Source of the DNA: Stomorhina lunata
Lineage: Eukaryota; Arthropoda; Insecta; Diptera; Rhiniidae
Length of the DNA: 64,000 nucleotides
Assembly (NCBI GenBank): GCA_933228675.1
Contig: OW121743.1
Span: forward strand, 112,205,781-112,269,780
Direction: 5' to 3'
Each line of letters starts with the position of its first letter. The stretch's first letter is position 1. A program made the translations under genes and the position numbers. The notes below the pieces were generated by a model. The model was not told the DNA's origin and did no database searches. It saw only the letters and a list, made by a program, of their open reading frames with translations. Positions 1 to 12,081 of the stretch are shown piece by piece.

Positions 1-368
1 TGATACAAATTTTTATTTTGAAAGTGCTTTAAGTCACATATATATTTCAATTCAAAAGAAAAGTTATTCAAACAAAATAAAAATTTCAAATTTATTTGTT
101 TTGAAAGTGGATAAAGTCCAATACATTTTTAATTACAAAATAAAATATTTCTTTAAACAAAATAATAATTAAAAAAATTTTTTTTGAAAGTGGGTTTTAA
201 ATTTTAAAAGAAATATTTATTTACTCGAACAGAGTAAAAGTAAAAACTTATTTTCATAGTAGTACAAGTCTAAGATTGTTTTTATTGATATTTAAAAATA
301 CTTGCAATTTCATACAATTCAAAAAAAATACTGAAAATTTTTCGGAATGATTTTAAATTTTTTAGAAA
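1..368 (+). mobile_element. Left flank of family A satellite element
   Basis: AT-rich flank carrying three copies of the motif TTTTGAAAGTGG or close variants (near 18, 98 and 184), each followed by a sequence like ATAAAGTCC. The first about 40 bases match 41876-41921, the left flank of the third family A array, so the window appears to open inside an element of the same family. The sequence just before the array (CGGAATGATTTT near 345) also matches the equivalent point at 41930. No coding content is seen. The full left end lies outside the window. Confidence 0.6.
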
Positions 369-1519
369 CTTACTTTTTATAGGAAATTTTTCAAAAATTT
401 ACTTTTTATAGGAAATTTTTCAAAAATTTACTTTTTATAGGAAATTTTTCAAAAATTTACTTTTTATAGGAAATTTTTCAAAAATTTACTTTTTATAGGA
501 AATTTTTCAAAAATTTACTTTTTATAGGAAATTTTTCAAAAATTTACTTTTTATAGGAAATTTTTCAAAAATTTACTTTTTATAGGAAATTTTTCAAAAA
601 TTTACTTTTTATAGGAAATTTTTCAAAAATTTACTTTTTATAGGAAATTTTTCAAAAATTTACTTTTTATAGGAAATTTTTCAAAAATTTACTTTTTATA
701 GGAAATTTTTCAAAAATTTACTTTTTATAGGAAATTTTTCAAAAATTTACTTTTTATAGGAAATTTTTCAAAAATTTACTTTTTATAGGAAATTTTTCAA
801 AAATTTACTTTTTATAGGAAATTTTTCAAAAATTTACTTTTTATAGGAAATTTTTCAAAAATTTACTTTTTATAGGAAATTTTTCAAAAATTTACTTTTT
901 ATAGGAAATTTTTCAAAAATTTACTTTTTATAGGAAATTTTTCAAAAATTTACTTTTTATAGGAAATTTTTCAAAAATTTACTTTTTATAGGAAATTTTT
1001 CAAAAATTTACTTTTTATAGGAAATTTTTCAAAAATTTACTTTTTATAGGAAATTTTTCAAAAATTTACTTTTTCTAGGAAATTTTTCAAAAATTTACTT
1101 TTTATAGGAAATTTTTCAAAAATTTACTTTTTATAGGAAATTTTTCAAAAATTTACTTTTTATAGGAAATTTTTCAAAAATTTACTTTTTATAGGAAATT
1201 TTTCAAAAATTTACTTTTTATAGGAAATTTTTCAAAAATTTACTTTTTATAAGAAATTTTTCAAAAATTTACTTTTTATAAGAAATTTTTCAAAAATTTA
1301 CGTTTTATAGGAAATTTTTCAAAAATTTACTTTTTATAGGAAATTTTTCAAAAATTTTATTTTTATAGGAAATTTTTCAAAAATTTACTTTTTATAGGAA
1401 ATTTTTCAAAAATTTACTTTTTATAGGAAATTTTTCAAAAATTTACTTTTTATAGGAAATTTTTCAAAAATTTACTTTTTATAGGAAATTTATTAAAAAT
1501 TTACTTTTTATAGGAATTT
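369..1519 (+). repeat. Family A satellite array, 29-bp unit, + orientation
   Basis: About 40 head-to-tail copies of a 29-bp unit. Each unit holds the perfect 17-bp palindrome AAATTTTTCAAAAATTT followed by ACTTTTTATAGG. From about 380 to 1070 the copies look identical. Point variants (CTAGG at 1074, AAGAAA near 1250, ACGTTT at 1300, a shifted copy near 1357) are concentrated in the right-hand third. A homogeneous core with a decayed edge is what unequal exchange produces. A/T tracts begin about every 10 bp in the unit, close to one helical turn. Non-coding. Confidence 0.95.
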
Positions 1520-3669
1520 TGCTATGAAAAATATTTGGCACAATTTTTGGAAACAAAATTATTCATTTTATTTGTTTTGAAAGTGGAATAAGTCCTAGAA
1601 AATGTCATTGTAAATTTTGTATAATTTATTTTGGCTACATACTTTATTTTGGATTATTTTCAATTTACAAAAGTAGGCGCGTGTTAGTTTATTCAATTGA
1701 ATTAATTTCAAACCGATATATATATGTAAATATATCCTCATTTTACCAAATTAAATTAAATTAAATTAAAACAATATGTAATTTAGAGGAAAAAAAATAT
1801 CAAATAGAGGAAAAATAACTAAAATGTCCAACAGACATAAGATTTAAGCAGTTTAGGACAAAAAAAGCCAACAAATATTAAAACGGACCAATAACAGCAG
1901 AAACAACAATAAATCTGACAAATAGATACCAAAAATAACAATTTCCGCTCTAATAAATGTTTCCGCTTCGTAAATTTTTATACAGTTTTAAATTAATAAT
2001 TTTTCTCTCTCTTCTCTTAATCATCTTCTATTCTCTTATGTGGATACAATTTTTTTCCTCAATATAACAATATCTATTCCTTCTTCTAATACACGGCTAA
2101 ATGTTTATTTATATCCTTTTTCAATAAATTATTCTGAGTTACTGCTCCAGCCAGCCACCAGTAGCTGAAGGAACAAAAAAACGGAAAAGGCTTTAAATGC
2201 TTGTAAAGAGCAGAGATACAGCGAAAAAAGGATGTTTAGGAGGAGGCAGGCAGAGGATGTTAAATATAATGTGTGATAGTTTATGTGTATGAAAGAGGAA
2301 ATAAATTAAAAACATTAAAGAAATTTACTGAAAGTGACATGAATTATTAAAATCGATAAAAAAAAAATAAGTAAGTTGGAATTGGTTTTAAAGTGAAAGT
2401 GGTAAAAAGAAACTGGGATATAAAGAATAAAACCCAGTCAACACAAAAGGAGTATAATTGGAAATAAACTATCTGCGCATATAGGATCGATTTTGAAGTT
2501 CCGTGTCAGTTTTCTTACAAAAATTTAAAATATTTTCAAGCTACGATTTAATTTTTTTGTAGTACTTATTTATATTTTCTGGATTGAAGGCAAATTTATG
2601 GAATAAGATCCGATTTTTCAAAAATTTAAACCAAAAATGTGAAACTAAATAGACTTTAATATATTGTTAAGTTTTTTGTTTTAAAAACGTGGAAGGGATT
2701 ATTTTTAGAGTTAGTCACTTTAAACACACTTCACAAAACTGCTTTACATATATTCTTAGTCTCACTGTTGTCTTATACGCGACTCAATTAAAACTCTGCC
2801 ACTATATCAGTTCGTCAGCCTTTTTAGTAGAAAAAAGGATTTCTAGCATTTTCTGCAGATGCACATGATCAAGAACACATTAACCCATACGTTGTACAAA
2901 TGGATTATCTGAATTCAACATCAACAGAGAGAGAGAGTGTAGATAAAGAGAAAAATGTTGCTCTACTTTTACAACAAAACATTTAAAGAAAAAATGTTGT
3001 TTTGCTTAAAGACACAAGCAGAACAACAACTACACCAACAGAAACATTCAAGAAAACTTGGGGAAGAATTATAAGTAGTAAACTTTGCACAATAGGGCGG
3101 ATAGATTAAAAATTCGTGACAATATACAATTTTTATGGTTGAAGGCATAATTCAGAACTTAAGTTTTTTATTTAACTTTTTTTTAACAATTTAGTGATTT
3201 CCTAAATAACAATTTTTTTCTGAACTAAAGATCTATTTAGAGATTTAAAGCCGATTTTAGTTTTTCTTTGAAAAGTTCAAATGATTTTAGAATTTTTGGG
3301 CAATTTAAATCTTTAGCTTAAAAGTTGTTTCAAATATTTTTTTGAAATATCTACATATAAAGACCTTATTTTGATTTGAGTCCATTTTGTTTAATGCGTT
3401 TTAATGATTTAAAAAATATACGAGACCAATTTTAGTAAATTAAATCTTAAGTTTTATCAGAACCTATCAAATTTATTCTTTCATAAAAATAAATTTATCA
3501 AAACGATTTGGAAATACGTTTTTAGGGGGTCGAATGGACTTAAACGACTTCCAAAACAAACATTTTAAAATATTAATTTTTGGAATTGAAAATGTATAGG
3601 ACTCAAGCTGTTTTCAAAACAAATAAAATTTAAATTCGTAATTTTGTATGAAAAAATTTCTACTTTTGA
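1520..3669. other. Spacer between inverted family A arrays
   Basis: Non-repetitive AT-rich DNA with no supportable gene. It opens with the right flank of the + array, including GAAAGTGGAATAAGTCC near 1577. It contains a short AAATT run (1748-1770), a pyrimidine tract of CT repeats (2003-2036) and a GA run (2923-2937). No splice-bounded exon or long open frame is evident. Confidence 0.6.
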
Positions 3670-5059
3670 ATTGAAAAATGTGTGGGACTTAATCCACTTT
3701 CAATACAAATAAAACGGAAAGTTTTGCTTCAAAAAATTTTGGCATATATTTTTCATAACAAATTCCTATAACAAGTCAGTTTTTGAAAAATTTGCTATAA
3801 AAAGTAAATTTTTGAAAAATTTGCTATAAAAAGTAAATTTTTGAAAAAATTTCTATAAAAAGTAAATTTTTGAAAAATTTCCTATAAAAAGTTAATTTTT
3901 GAAAAATTTCCTATAAAAAGTAAATTTTTGTAAAATGTCCTATAAAAAGTAAATTTTTGGAAAATGTCCTTTAAAAAGTAAATTTTTTAAAAATTTCCTA
4001 TAAAAAGTAAATTTTTGAACAATTTCCTAGACAAAGTAAATTTTTGAAAAATTTATTATAAGAAGTAAATTTTTGAAAAATTTCCTATAAAAAGAAAATT
4101 TTTAAAAAAATTTCCTATAAAAAGTAAACTTTTGAAAAATTTCCTATAAAAAGTAAATTTTTTGAAAAATTTCCTATAAAAAGTAAATTTTTTAAAAAAT
4201 TTCCTATAAAAAGTAAATTATTGCAAAATTTCCTTTAAAAAGTAAATTTTTGAAAAATTTCCTTTAAAAAGTAAATTTTTGAAAAATTTCCTTTAAAAAG
4301 TAAATTTTTAAAAAATTTCATATAAAAAGTAAATATTTGAAAAATTTCCTATAAAAAGTAAATTTTTTAAAATTTTCCTATAAAAAGTAAATTTTTGAAA
4401 AATTTCCTAGAAAAAGTAAAGTTTTGAAAAATTTCCTATAAAAGGTAAATTTTTGAAAAATTTCCTATAGAAAGTAAATTTTTGAAAAATTTCCTGTAAA
4501 AAGTAAATTTTAAAAAATTTCTTTTAAAAAGTAAATATTTGAAAAATTTCCTATAAAAATTAAGTTTTTGAAAAATTTCTATAAAAAGAAAATTTTTGAA
4601 AAATATCCTATAAAAAGTAAATTTTTGAAAAAATTCCTATAAAAAGTAAATTTTTGAAAAATTTCCTATAAAAAGTAAATTTTTGAAAAATTTCCTAAAA
4701 AAGTAAATTTTTGAAAAATTTCCTAGAAAAAATAAATTTTTGAAAAATTTCCTTTAAAAAGTAAATTTTTGCAAAATTTCCTTTAAAAAGTAAATTTTTG
4801 AAAAATTTCTTATAAAAAGTAAATTTTTGAAAAATTTCCTATAAAAAGTAAATTTTTGAAAAATTTCCTAAAAAGTTAATTTTTGAAAAATTCCCTATAA
4901 AAAGTGAATTTTTGAAAAATTTCCTATAAAAAGTAAATTTTTGAAAAATTTCCTATAAAAAGTAAATTTTTGAAAAATTTCCTTTAAAAAGTAATTTTTT
5001 GAAAAATTTCCTTTAAAAAACAAATTTTTGAAAAATTTCCTATAAAAAGTAAATTTTTG
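3670..5059 (-). repeat. Family A satellite array, inverted, with flank
   Basis: The reverse complement of the 29-bp family A unit: GAAAAATTTCCTATAAAAAG recurs from about 3761 to 5059, roughly 45 copies, much more diverged than the + array, with many single-base changes and 1-bp length changes. The flank at 3690-3760 (GACTTAATCCACTTTCAA then GGCATATATTTTTCAT) is the reverse complement of the right flank of the first array at 1525-1600. The homology therefore covers array plus flank, forming an inverted repeat with a loop of about 2.1 kb. Divergence suggests an older array, or less recent homogenisation. Confidence 0.9.
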
Positions 5060-5111
5060 TATTGCAGAATTTCTCCATCATTAACTTAATTTTTTGGAAT
5101 GTGAACTTTTT

Positions 5112-5137
5112 CCACTTTCAAAATTAAGTCTTCATAT
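5112..5137 (-). repeat. Terminal-type motif of family A element
   Basis: CCACTTTCAAAATTAAGTC followed by TTCATAT. It matches, with one base different, the right terminus of the third family A array (43563-43589) and the reverse complement of that array's left terminus (41741-41768). It probably marks the outer end of the inverted family A element. Confidence 0.55.
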
Positions 5138-5160
5138 AATACAAATTTATTTAGTTATTT

Positions 5161-5340
5161 TCTTCTGTCAAATGTGAAATTAAAGTGGATAAAGAATAGA
5201 TAAATGCACAAACAAAGAAACATTTCATAGCACGTGTGTGTGCCTTAGCTTTCTCTCATTGGATAATCGTCTTCATTAGTTGTTTCCAAATCAGATTAAA
5301 AGCTATAAACTTTCGTTTTTATGGGACTTTTTAAAATCTT
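5161..5340 (+). mobile_element. MITE family M1, partial copy
   Basis: Internal part of a MITE found six times in the window. Visible shared blocks are CACGTGTGTGTGCCTTAGC, TCTCATTGGATAATCGTC, TTCATTAGTTGTTTCC and TTTTATGGGACTTTTTAAA. The AAAGAT(A/G)TTGCAC terminal repeats seen in full copies are missing at both ends, so this copy is truncated. It starts about 25 bp after the family A terminal motif. Confidence 0.75.
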
Positions 5341-6569
5341 TTGACAAATCAAATCAAAACAGTTGATAAATTTATAAACATTAAATTATATGTCCACATT
5401 TGAATATCACATACGTTAAAAAATTTCCGCCATTTTTAGAATTTTTATTTTAATTTCTTTCGAAACACTCCAGTTTAACTATTTCCTTCAATTTCAAACC
5501 GCTCTAAATCAATTATCTCTAATTCAACTATTTCTCTACATTCCCATCAACTACTAATTAATCATTTATGATTTATTTACTTGCCAATAAGAAAACTCTT
5601 AAGATTTTTAATTGAAATATAAAACCCATTGCTCCAGCATCAACATCCTCATTATTAGGTATTAATTATTTATTTTGAAAATAAATAAATTTAAATCTAA
5701 ACATTTGAAATACCCAGGGGAATGAGGATAAACATAACGACAGGCATTCAGACTGACTGACAGACCAATAGACAATCATCAATTGAACTTTAATAATTAA
5801 AAAGAAAACGATGTTTTTTCTCTTTGATTAACTTTCTAGCAATTGATCACAGCAAATAAGTAAATAAACAAATAAATTATTGAATGAATGAATATGTTTC
5901 GTTGACTACATCAAAACAAATTGAAAATAACAAAAATAAATAAACAAACAAAAAATAAATTTTATGAAGAAGTGAGTGAAAATTTAAATACATAATTTCT
6001 TTTTTATCATTATTTTTCCGATGCGTTTATTTTATAAAGTATTTCATGTCTGTTTACTTTGTGGCCACTGACGGGTATTTCAATAAATTAAATGCGAACG
6101 CTTATTTATTTCTATTTTATTTATGTTTATTTATCTGAAAACAGTTTGACAGGATAAAACATCTTCATTAACTCACATACATATGTATATAATTTTTCTT
6201 GAAGGTATTAATAAGAATTTAAGTATTTGTTTAATCTTAAATCTATTTTTATTTTATGTTTCGTGAAATATTAATTTATATTTGTTTTTCTCATATTTAC
6301 TTTAATCTGTTTACTTTCTGAACCCACTGTATTTATCTATGTTACCATTAAGTCTACCGCTGAGTTTCCCCCATTGAGTTTGAACTTATTTGCTTCAACA
6401 GCTCCATTGATATCAAATGACAAATTTCTATACATAAATCAATAACATATCCTATCAATTGCAGCAAAATAGACATAAGTCAAAAAAATCTATGAAAAAT
6501 TTTCAAATTTTATAAAAGTTTTTATAACATTAAGTCAACTTAAACAAGAAAATATTAAAATAAAATGAA
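5341..6569. other. AT-rich spacer, no gene seen
   Basis: Low-complexity AT-rich DNA with AAAT/AAAC runs (5925-5960), a GAAT run (5880-5892) and the microsatellite-like ACATACATATGTATATAA near 6175. No open frame or element termini could be supported. Confidence 0.5.
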
Positions 6570-7020
6570 TTCTAAATCCTTTTTTTAGAATAAACTTATG
6601 ATCAAATTTTTTTCAAGAAAAAATTTTAACAAAATTAAAAAAAAAATCTTTTTTTTATAGAAAAAAATTTATGATAAATTTTTTTTCTATAAAAAAATAT
6701 TTATGATAAATTTTTTTCTATAGAAAATAATTTATGGCAAAATCTTTTCATAGAAAATATTTTGTCATGAAAAAAAAAAACATGGCAAAATTTTTCGCAT
6801 AGAAAAAAAAATTATGACGAAATTTTTTTATACAACAAATTTATGAGGAAATTTTTTCTATAGAAACAAATTTATGACGAAATTTTTTCTACAGAAAAAA
6901 AATAATAACGAAATTTTTCTTGAGGAAAAAATTTTTAATGATAAAGACGAAAATTTTTTAATACAAAATTCCAAAACGAAAATTTTTTATAGAAAATTTT
7001 AAGATAAAATATAAATATAT
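6570..7020 (+). repeat. Degenerate family B-like repeats
   Basis: Loosely periodic units of about 30 bp built from TTTATGACGAAATTTTTTC and TATAGAAAA. Unit lengths and sequences vary strongly, so this looks like an old edge of the family B array that follows. Confidence 0.75.
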
Positions 7021-7029
7021 TTTAATCTT

Positions 7030-7139
7030 ACACCCTAATTCATAAACGAACAACATTTCTATGAGAAGCTTGTAATTAAAATTTTCCATACAAAATTCCT
7101 ATTACAAGACTTTTATAATTTTATAATTCGTTTAGAGGG
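7030..7139. mobile_element. Candidate 110-bp MITE within family B
   Basis: A non-satellite insert with inverted ends: CCCTAATTCATAAACGAAC at the left and AATTCGTTTAGAGGG at the right (reverse complement CCCTCTAAACGAATT). CTTGTAAT (7069-7076) and ATTACAAG (7101-7108) form an inner perfect inverted pair. The sequence TTAATCT lies immediately outside on both sides (7022-7028 and 7140-7146), as expected of a target duplication. The superfamily is not assigned. Confidence 0.45.
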
Positions 7140-7142
7140 TTA

Positions 7143-10100
7143 ATCTATAAACAATTTTAATACGAAAATGTTTCTATAAAAAAATTTAAGGTGAAAATTT
7201 TTCTATAAAAAAATTTAAGATGAAAATTTTTCTATAAAAAAATTTAACACAAGAATTTTTCTGTAAAAAATTTTTTGACGAAAATTTTTCTATAAAAAAA
7301 TTTAACACAAGAATTTTTCTGTAAAAAATTTTTTGACGAAAATTTTTCTATTAAAAATTTTTCCCTAAAATTTGAAAGAAAAAAATTTCTCTATAAAAAA
7401 TTTAAAGACGAAATTTTTCTATAAAAAATTCGAAGATGAAAATTTTTCTATAGAAAATTTTTCTATGGAATATTTGATAAGACGAAAAGCTTTTTTTATA
7501 GAAAATTTTAAGACGAAAACTTGTCTTTAGAAAATTTTAAGGTGAAGATTTTGGTATAGAAACTTTTGAGATCAAAATATTTTTATAGAAACTTTTAAGA
7601 AAAAATGTTTTCCATAGAAACTCTTAGCTTAAAAATTTTCTATAAAAAAATTCAAGATTAAAATTTGTCTTTAAAAATTTTATGATAAAAATTTTTTAAA
7701 CAAATTTAATGATGAAAATTTTTCAAACAAATTTTATTTTATTTTCGTCTTTGAATTTGCTATTGAAAAAGTTTCGTCTTTAAATTTTTCATATACAAAT
7801 TTTCGTCTCAAAATTTTCCATAGAAAATTTAATACGAACATTTTTCTATAAAATTTTTAAGACGAAAATTTTTCTATAAAAATTTTGAGACAAACATTTT
7901 TCTATAAAAATTTTGAAAGGAAAATTTTTCTATTAAAATTTGAGGGCGAAAATTTTTCTATAAAAATTTTTAGACGAAAATTTTTGTATAAAAATTTTAA
8001 GACGAAAACTTTTTGATAAAAGTCTTAAGACAAAAATTTTTCTATAAAAAATTTAAGACGAAAATTTTTCTATAAAAAAATTTAAGACGAAAATTTTTCT
8101 ATAAAAAATTTAAGACGAAAATTTTTCTATAAAAAATTTAAGACTAAAATTTTTATAAAAAAAAATTTAAGATGAAATTTTTTCTATAAAAATTTTAAGA
8201 CGAAAATTTTTCTATAAAAATTTTAAGACGAAAATTTTTCTATAAAAATTTTAAGACGAAAATTTTTCTATAAAAATTTTAAGACGGAAATTTTTCTATA
8301 AAAATTTTAAGACAAAAATTTTTCTATAAAAATTTTTAAAGGAAAATTTTTCTATTAAAATTTTAAGGCGAACATTTTTCTATAAAAAATTTAAGACGAA
8401 AATGTTTGTATAAAAAATTTTAAGACGAAAACTTTTCTATAAAAAATATTAAGACGAAAACTTTTCTATAAAAAATTTAAGACGAAAATTTTTCTATAAA
8501 AATTTTAATACGAAAATTTCTCTATAAAAATTTTAAGACGAAAATTTTTCTATAAAAATTTTAAGACGAAAATTTTTCTATAAAAATTTTAAGACGAAAA
8601 TTTTTCTATAAAAATTTTAAGACGAAAATTTTTTTATAAAAAATTTTTCTATTAAAATTTTTAAGACTAAAATTTTTTTAATTAAAATTTTAAAACGAAA
8701 TTTTTTCTATACAAATTTTAAGACAAAAACTTTTCTATAAAAATTTGAAGACGAAAATTTTATGGTGAAAAATTTTCTTTAAAATATTTAAAGACGAAAA
8801 CTTTCTATAAAAAATTTTCAGACGAAAATTTTTCTATAAAAAATTTTAAGACAAAATTTCTTTTAGACGAATCCTCCTGAAGATATGGCTTAACCAACCA
8901 TCGAAACGCGTCAAGGAATTTGGTTTTTTAAACTTTAAAACGAAAATTTTTCTATGAAAATTGATACGAAAATTTTTCTATAAAAATTGATACGAACATT
9001 TTTCTATAAAAAATTTTAAGACGAACATTTTTCTATAAAAAATTTTAAGACGAAAATTTTTCTATAAAGAATTTTAAGACAAAAATTTTTCTACAAAAAA
9101 TTTTAAGACGAAAATTTTTCTATAAAAAATTTAATACGAAAATTTTTCTATAAAAAATTTAATACGAAAATTTTTCTATAAAAATTTTAATACGAAAATT
9201 TTTCTATAAAAATTTTAAGACGAAAATTTTTCTATAAAAATTTTAAGACGAAAATTTTTCTATAAAAATTTTAAGACGAAAATTTTTCTATAAAAATTTT
9301 AAGACGAAAATTTTTCTATAAAAATTTTAAGACGAAAATTTTTCTATAAAAATTTTAAGGCGAAAATTTTTCCATAAAAATTTTAAGACGAAAATTTTTC
9401 CATAAAAATTTTAAGACGAAAATTTTTCTATAAAAATTTTAAGACAGAAATTTTTCTATAAAAATTTTTCTATAAAAATTTTTAAAGGAAAATTTTTCTA
9501 TTAAAATTTTAAGGCGAAAATTTTTCTATAAAAAATTTTAAGACGAAAATGTTTGTATAAAAAATTTTAAGACGAAAACTTTTCTATAAAAAATATTAAG
9601 ACGAAAACTTTTCTATAAAAAATTTAAGACGAAAATTTTTCTATAAAAATTTTAAGACGAAAATTTCTCTATAAAAATTTTAAGACTAAAATTTCTCTAT
9701 AAAAATTTTAAGACGAAAATTTTTCTATAAAAATTTTAAGACGAACATTTTTTTATAAAAAATTTTTCTATTAAAATTTTTAAGACCAAAATTTTTTTAA
9801 TTAAAATTTTAAAACGAAATTTTTTCTATACAAATTTTAAGACGAAAACTTTTCTATAAAAATTTTAAGACGAAAATGTTATGGTGAACATTTTTCTATA
9901 AAATATTTAAAGACGAAAACTTTCTATAAAAAATTTTCAGACGAAAATTTTTCTATAAAAATTGATACGAAAATTTTTCTATAAAAATTGATACGAAAAT
10001 TTTTCTATAAAAAATTTAAGACGAAAATTTTTCTATAAAGAATTTTAAGACGAAAATTTTTCTACAAAAAAATTTTAAGACGAAAATTTTTCTACAAAAA

Positions 10101-10508
10101 ATTTTAAGACGAAAATTTTTTTACAAAAAATTTTAAGACGAAAATTTCTCTATAAAAATTTTAAGACGAAAATTTTTCTATAAAAATTTAAAGACGAACA
10201 TTTTTCTATAGAAAACTAAGATTTTATTTTATGTATTTTTTCAATAGAAACTTTTAAGATTAAAATTTGTCTATAAAAAATTTTAAGACAAAATTTTTTC
10301 TATGTAAAATTTGAAGACAAAAATATTTCTATAAAAAATGTAAAACGATAATTTTATGACGAAAATCTTTCTATAAAAAATTTTAAGATGAAAATGTTTC
10401 TATATAAGATTGTTTTATCCACAGAAAATTTTAAGGTGAAATTTTCCTATAGAAAGTTTTAGAACAAACATTTTTTATAGAAAAATTTTAAAACGAAAAT
10501 TTTTTGTA
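7143..10508 (+). repeat. Family B satellite array, 28-bp unit
   Basis: More than 100 copies of a 28-bp unit: AAGACGAAAATTTTTC followed by TATAAAAATTTT. It is homogeneous in stretches (9180-9360) and variable elsewhere. A recognisable series of variants (AAAGGAAAATTTTTC, AAGGCGA, GTTTGTAT, AATATTAAGACG, TTTTAATTAAAATTTT, ATGGTGAA) occurs at about 8338-8835 and again at about 9484-9960, an offset of 1146 bp, which shows that a block of about 1.1 kb was duplicated in tandem. Non-coding. Confidence 0.95.
8862..8935 (+). ncRNA. Hammerhead-ribozyme-like motif insert
   Basis: A non-satellite insert inside family B. In order it has: stem I strand TCCT (8872-8875), the core CTGAAGA (8877-8883, matching the hammerhead C3-U4-G5-A6-N7-G8-A9 consensus), stem II TATGG with CCATC (four pairs, but the closing 10.1-11.1 pair is T-C), core GAAA (8903-8906), a minimal self-complementary stem III CGCG (8907-8910), then TC (8911-8912, predicted cleavage after 8912) and AAGGA, which pairs with TCCT. 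Very short stem III type I hammerheads are known from Penelope-like retroelements. Activity is uncertain because of the stem II closing mismatch and an A-C at the base of stem I. Confidence 0.45.
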
Positions 10509-12081
10509 TCTGATTTCCTCGAATTAATGTCCTCATCGACAACTTAGAACTATAAACTAAAATACTGAACTAAACACTAAATCATTTATTTCAACATCCC
10601 AAAAGTATACTACAAAGTTTTCCATTAAATCTCATTAAATTCGATATGAACCGAATTTTGAAATTTATCATTTAAATTTAATTTTATTAAGTTTTTCATT
10701 TGAAATTTTCAATAACAGTAAGAACTCAGAATTAGATTTGTATTAAATCAGATTTTACAAAAAATTGTTAAACTTAAAATTTATTCTTAGAAAACTAGTC
10801 ATGCGGAAATATGGGCATTACTGCTATATATAATTATATGTAGGTTTATTTCAAACTGAGCAACAGGTTGTTTTATCTATAATTTTTAATGAAAACTTAA
10901 TCCTCCCCTTATATTTCCACTTGACAATATTTTGGGACAGCTTTGCTTTAAATTTTTGTTCATTTTACTATAAATATCGATTTTTATAAATATTTGTTTC
11001 AGTTTCGAATTCCCATTTGTATGCCTTTAATATTTTATAATAATGAATGTTTATTATAAAATATTTAACTTAAATTTTATTGTGAATTTACTATTTGTAG
11101 AAAAAATTTGTAATAGAAATGTGTCTGTCTGTATATCGTTTTTCCACATCAATCTCTAGGGGGCCTAAAAAATATCGACTAAATTAATAAATATAAACAA
11201 ATGTAATAAACTAGACAAATATACAAATATTTGCTCTTAAACTATTCAAATAATTGACTAGTCATAAATAAATTTAAAAAATAGAGTTGAATAGAATTAC
11301 TTTAGGATTTTCCAACAAATGCTAGAAAATATAATTTAAGTGAATGTAATATGAATGATTGTAATCTAAATGATCCCAAGAGTAGATAAGATAAAGCTTA
11401 TTTAATAGATAACAATGTTGGAAGCATATCAACAGGAGGTTTTAATAGTAAAGTTATAGATCACAAAGTGATATATAAGGAAATGGGATAAGTAAGAAAA
11501 CTTTATTAAAATAAAACGTTTAGTTACCTCCTAAAAGTATGCTAAACGATTTAAAAATGTCGTAATTTCTTCTAAAATTTAAAGCCCGTTTGGAGTTCTA
11601 TAGAAGAAGTTCTTTAAAGAAAGTAGTCAAGTAGAATTCTAAATTAACTTCTGATGACAACAACTAATACTTTTAATACACTTAATCTATTGCTTCTAGA
11701 AATGAAAAGAAATAGACATACAAGTAAAAAGTTGTCCATTTATCTAATTCTGATTGTCTTTTTAATTTCCTAAAGGAAATATTTGTCTATTTAATAAAAC
11801 ACTAAAAAAATCTTTCATACAAATTTTTAGAAAATTTTTAATTTTAAATTTTTTTTAGGAAATTTTTAATTTTTAAATTATTTTCAGAAAATTTTTCATT
11901 AAAATATGTTTCTTTAAATTTCTAAATTAAAAATTTTCCAGGAAGAATTTTTAATTTCAAAATTGAATTTTTTTAACCCGTTTATGAATAAATCCTGTTC
12001 AAACTATAAAACATAAATACTTCCAATAAAAAAATCATATCAGGTGGGCCATTATCGGTTTAAGTTTTAACCACAGCCAGA
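10509..12081. other. AT-rich spacer, no gene seen
   Basis: Mostly unique AT-rich sequence between two family B arrays. No open frame, element termini or tandem structure beyond short T/A runs (11820-11960) was found. Confidence 0.5.

Noticed and set aside
8862..8935. Calling the hammerhead-like motif an active ribozyme
   Set aside because: The stem II closing pair is T-C and the base of stem I is A-C; kept only as a ribozyme-like candidate.
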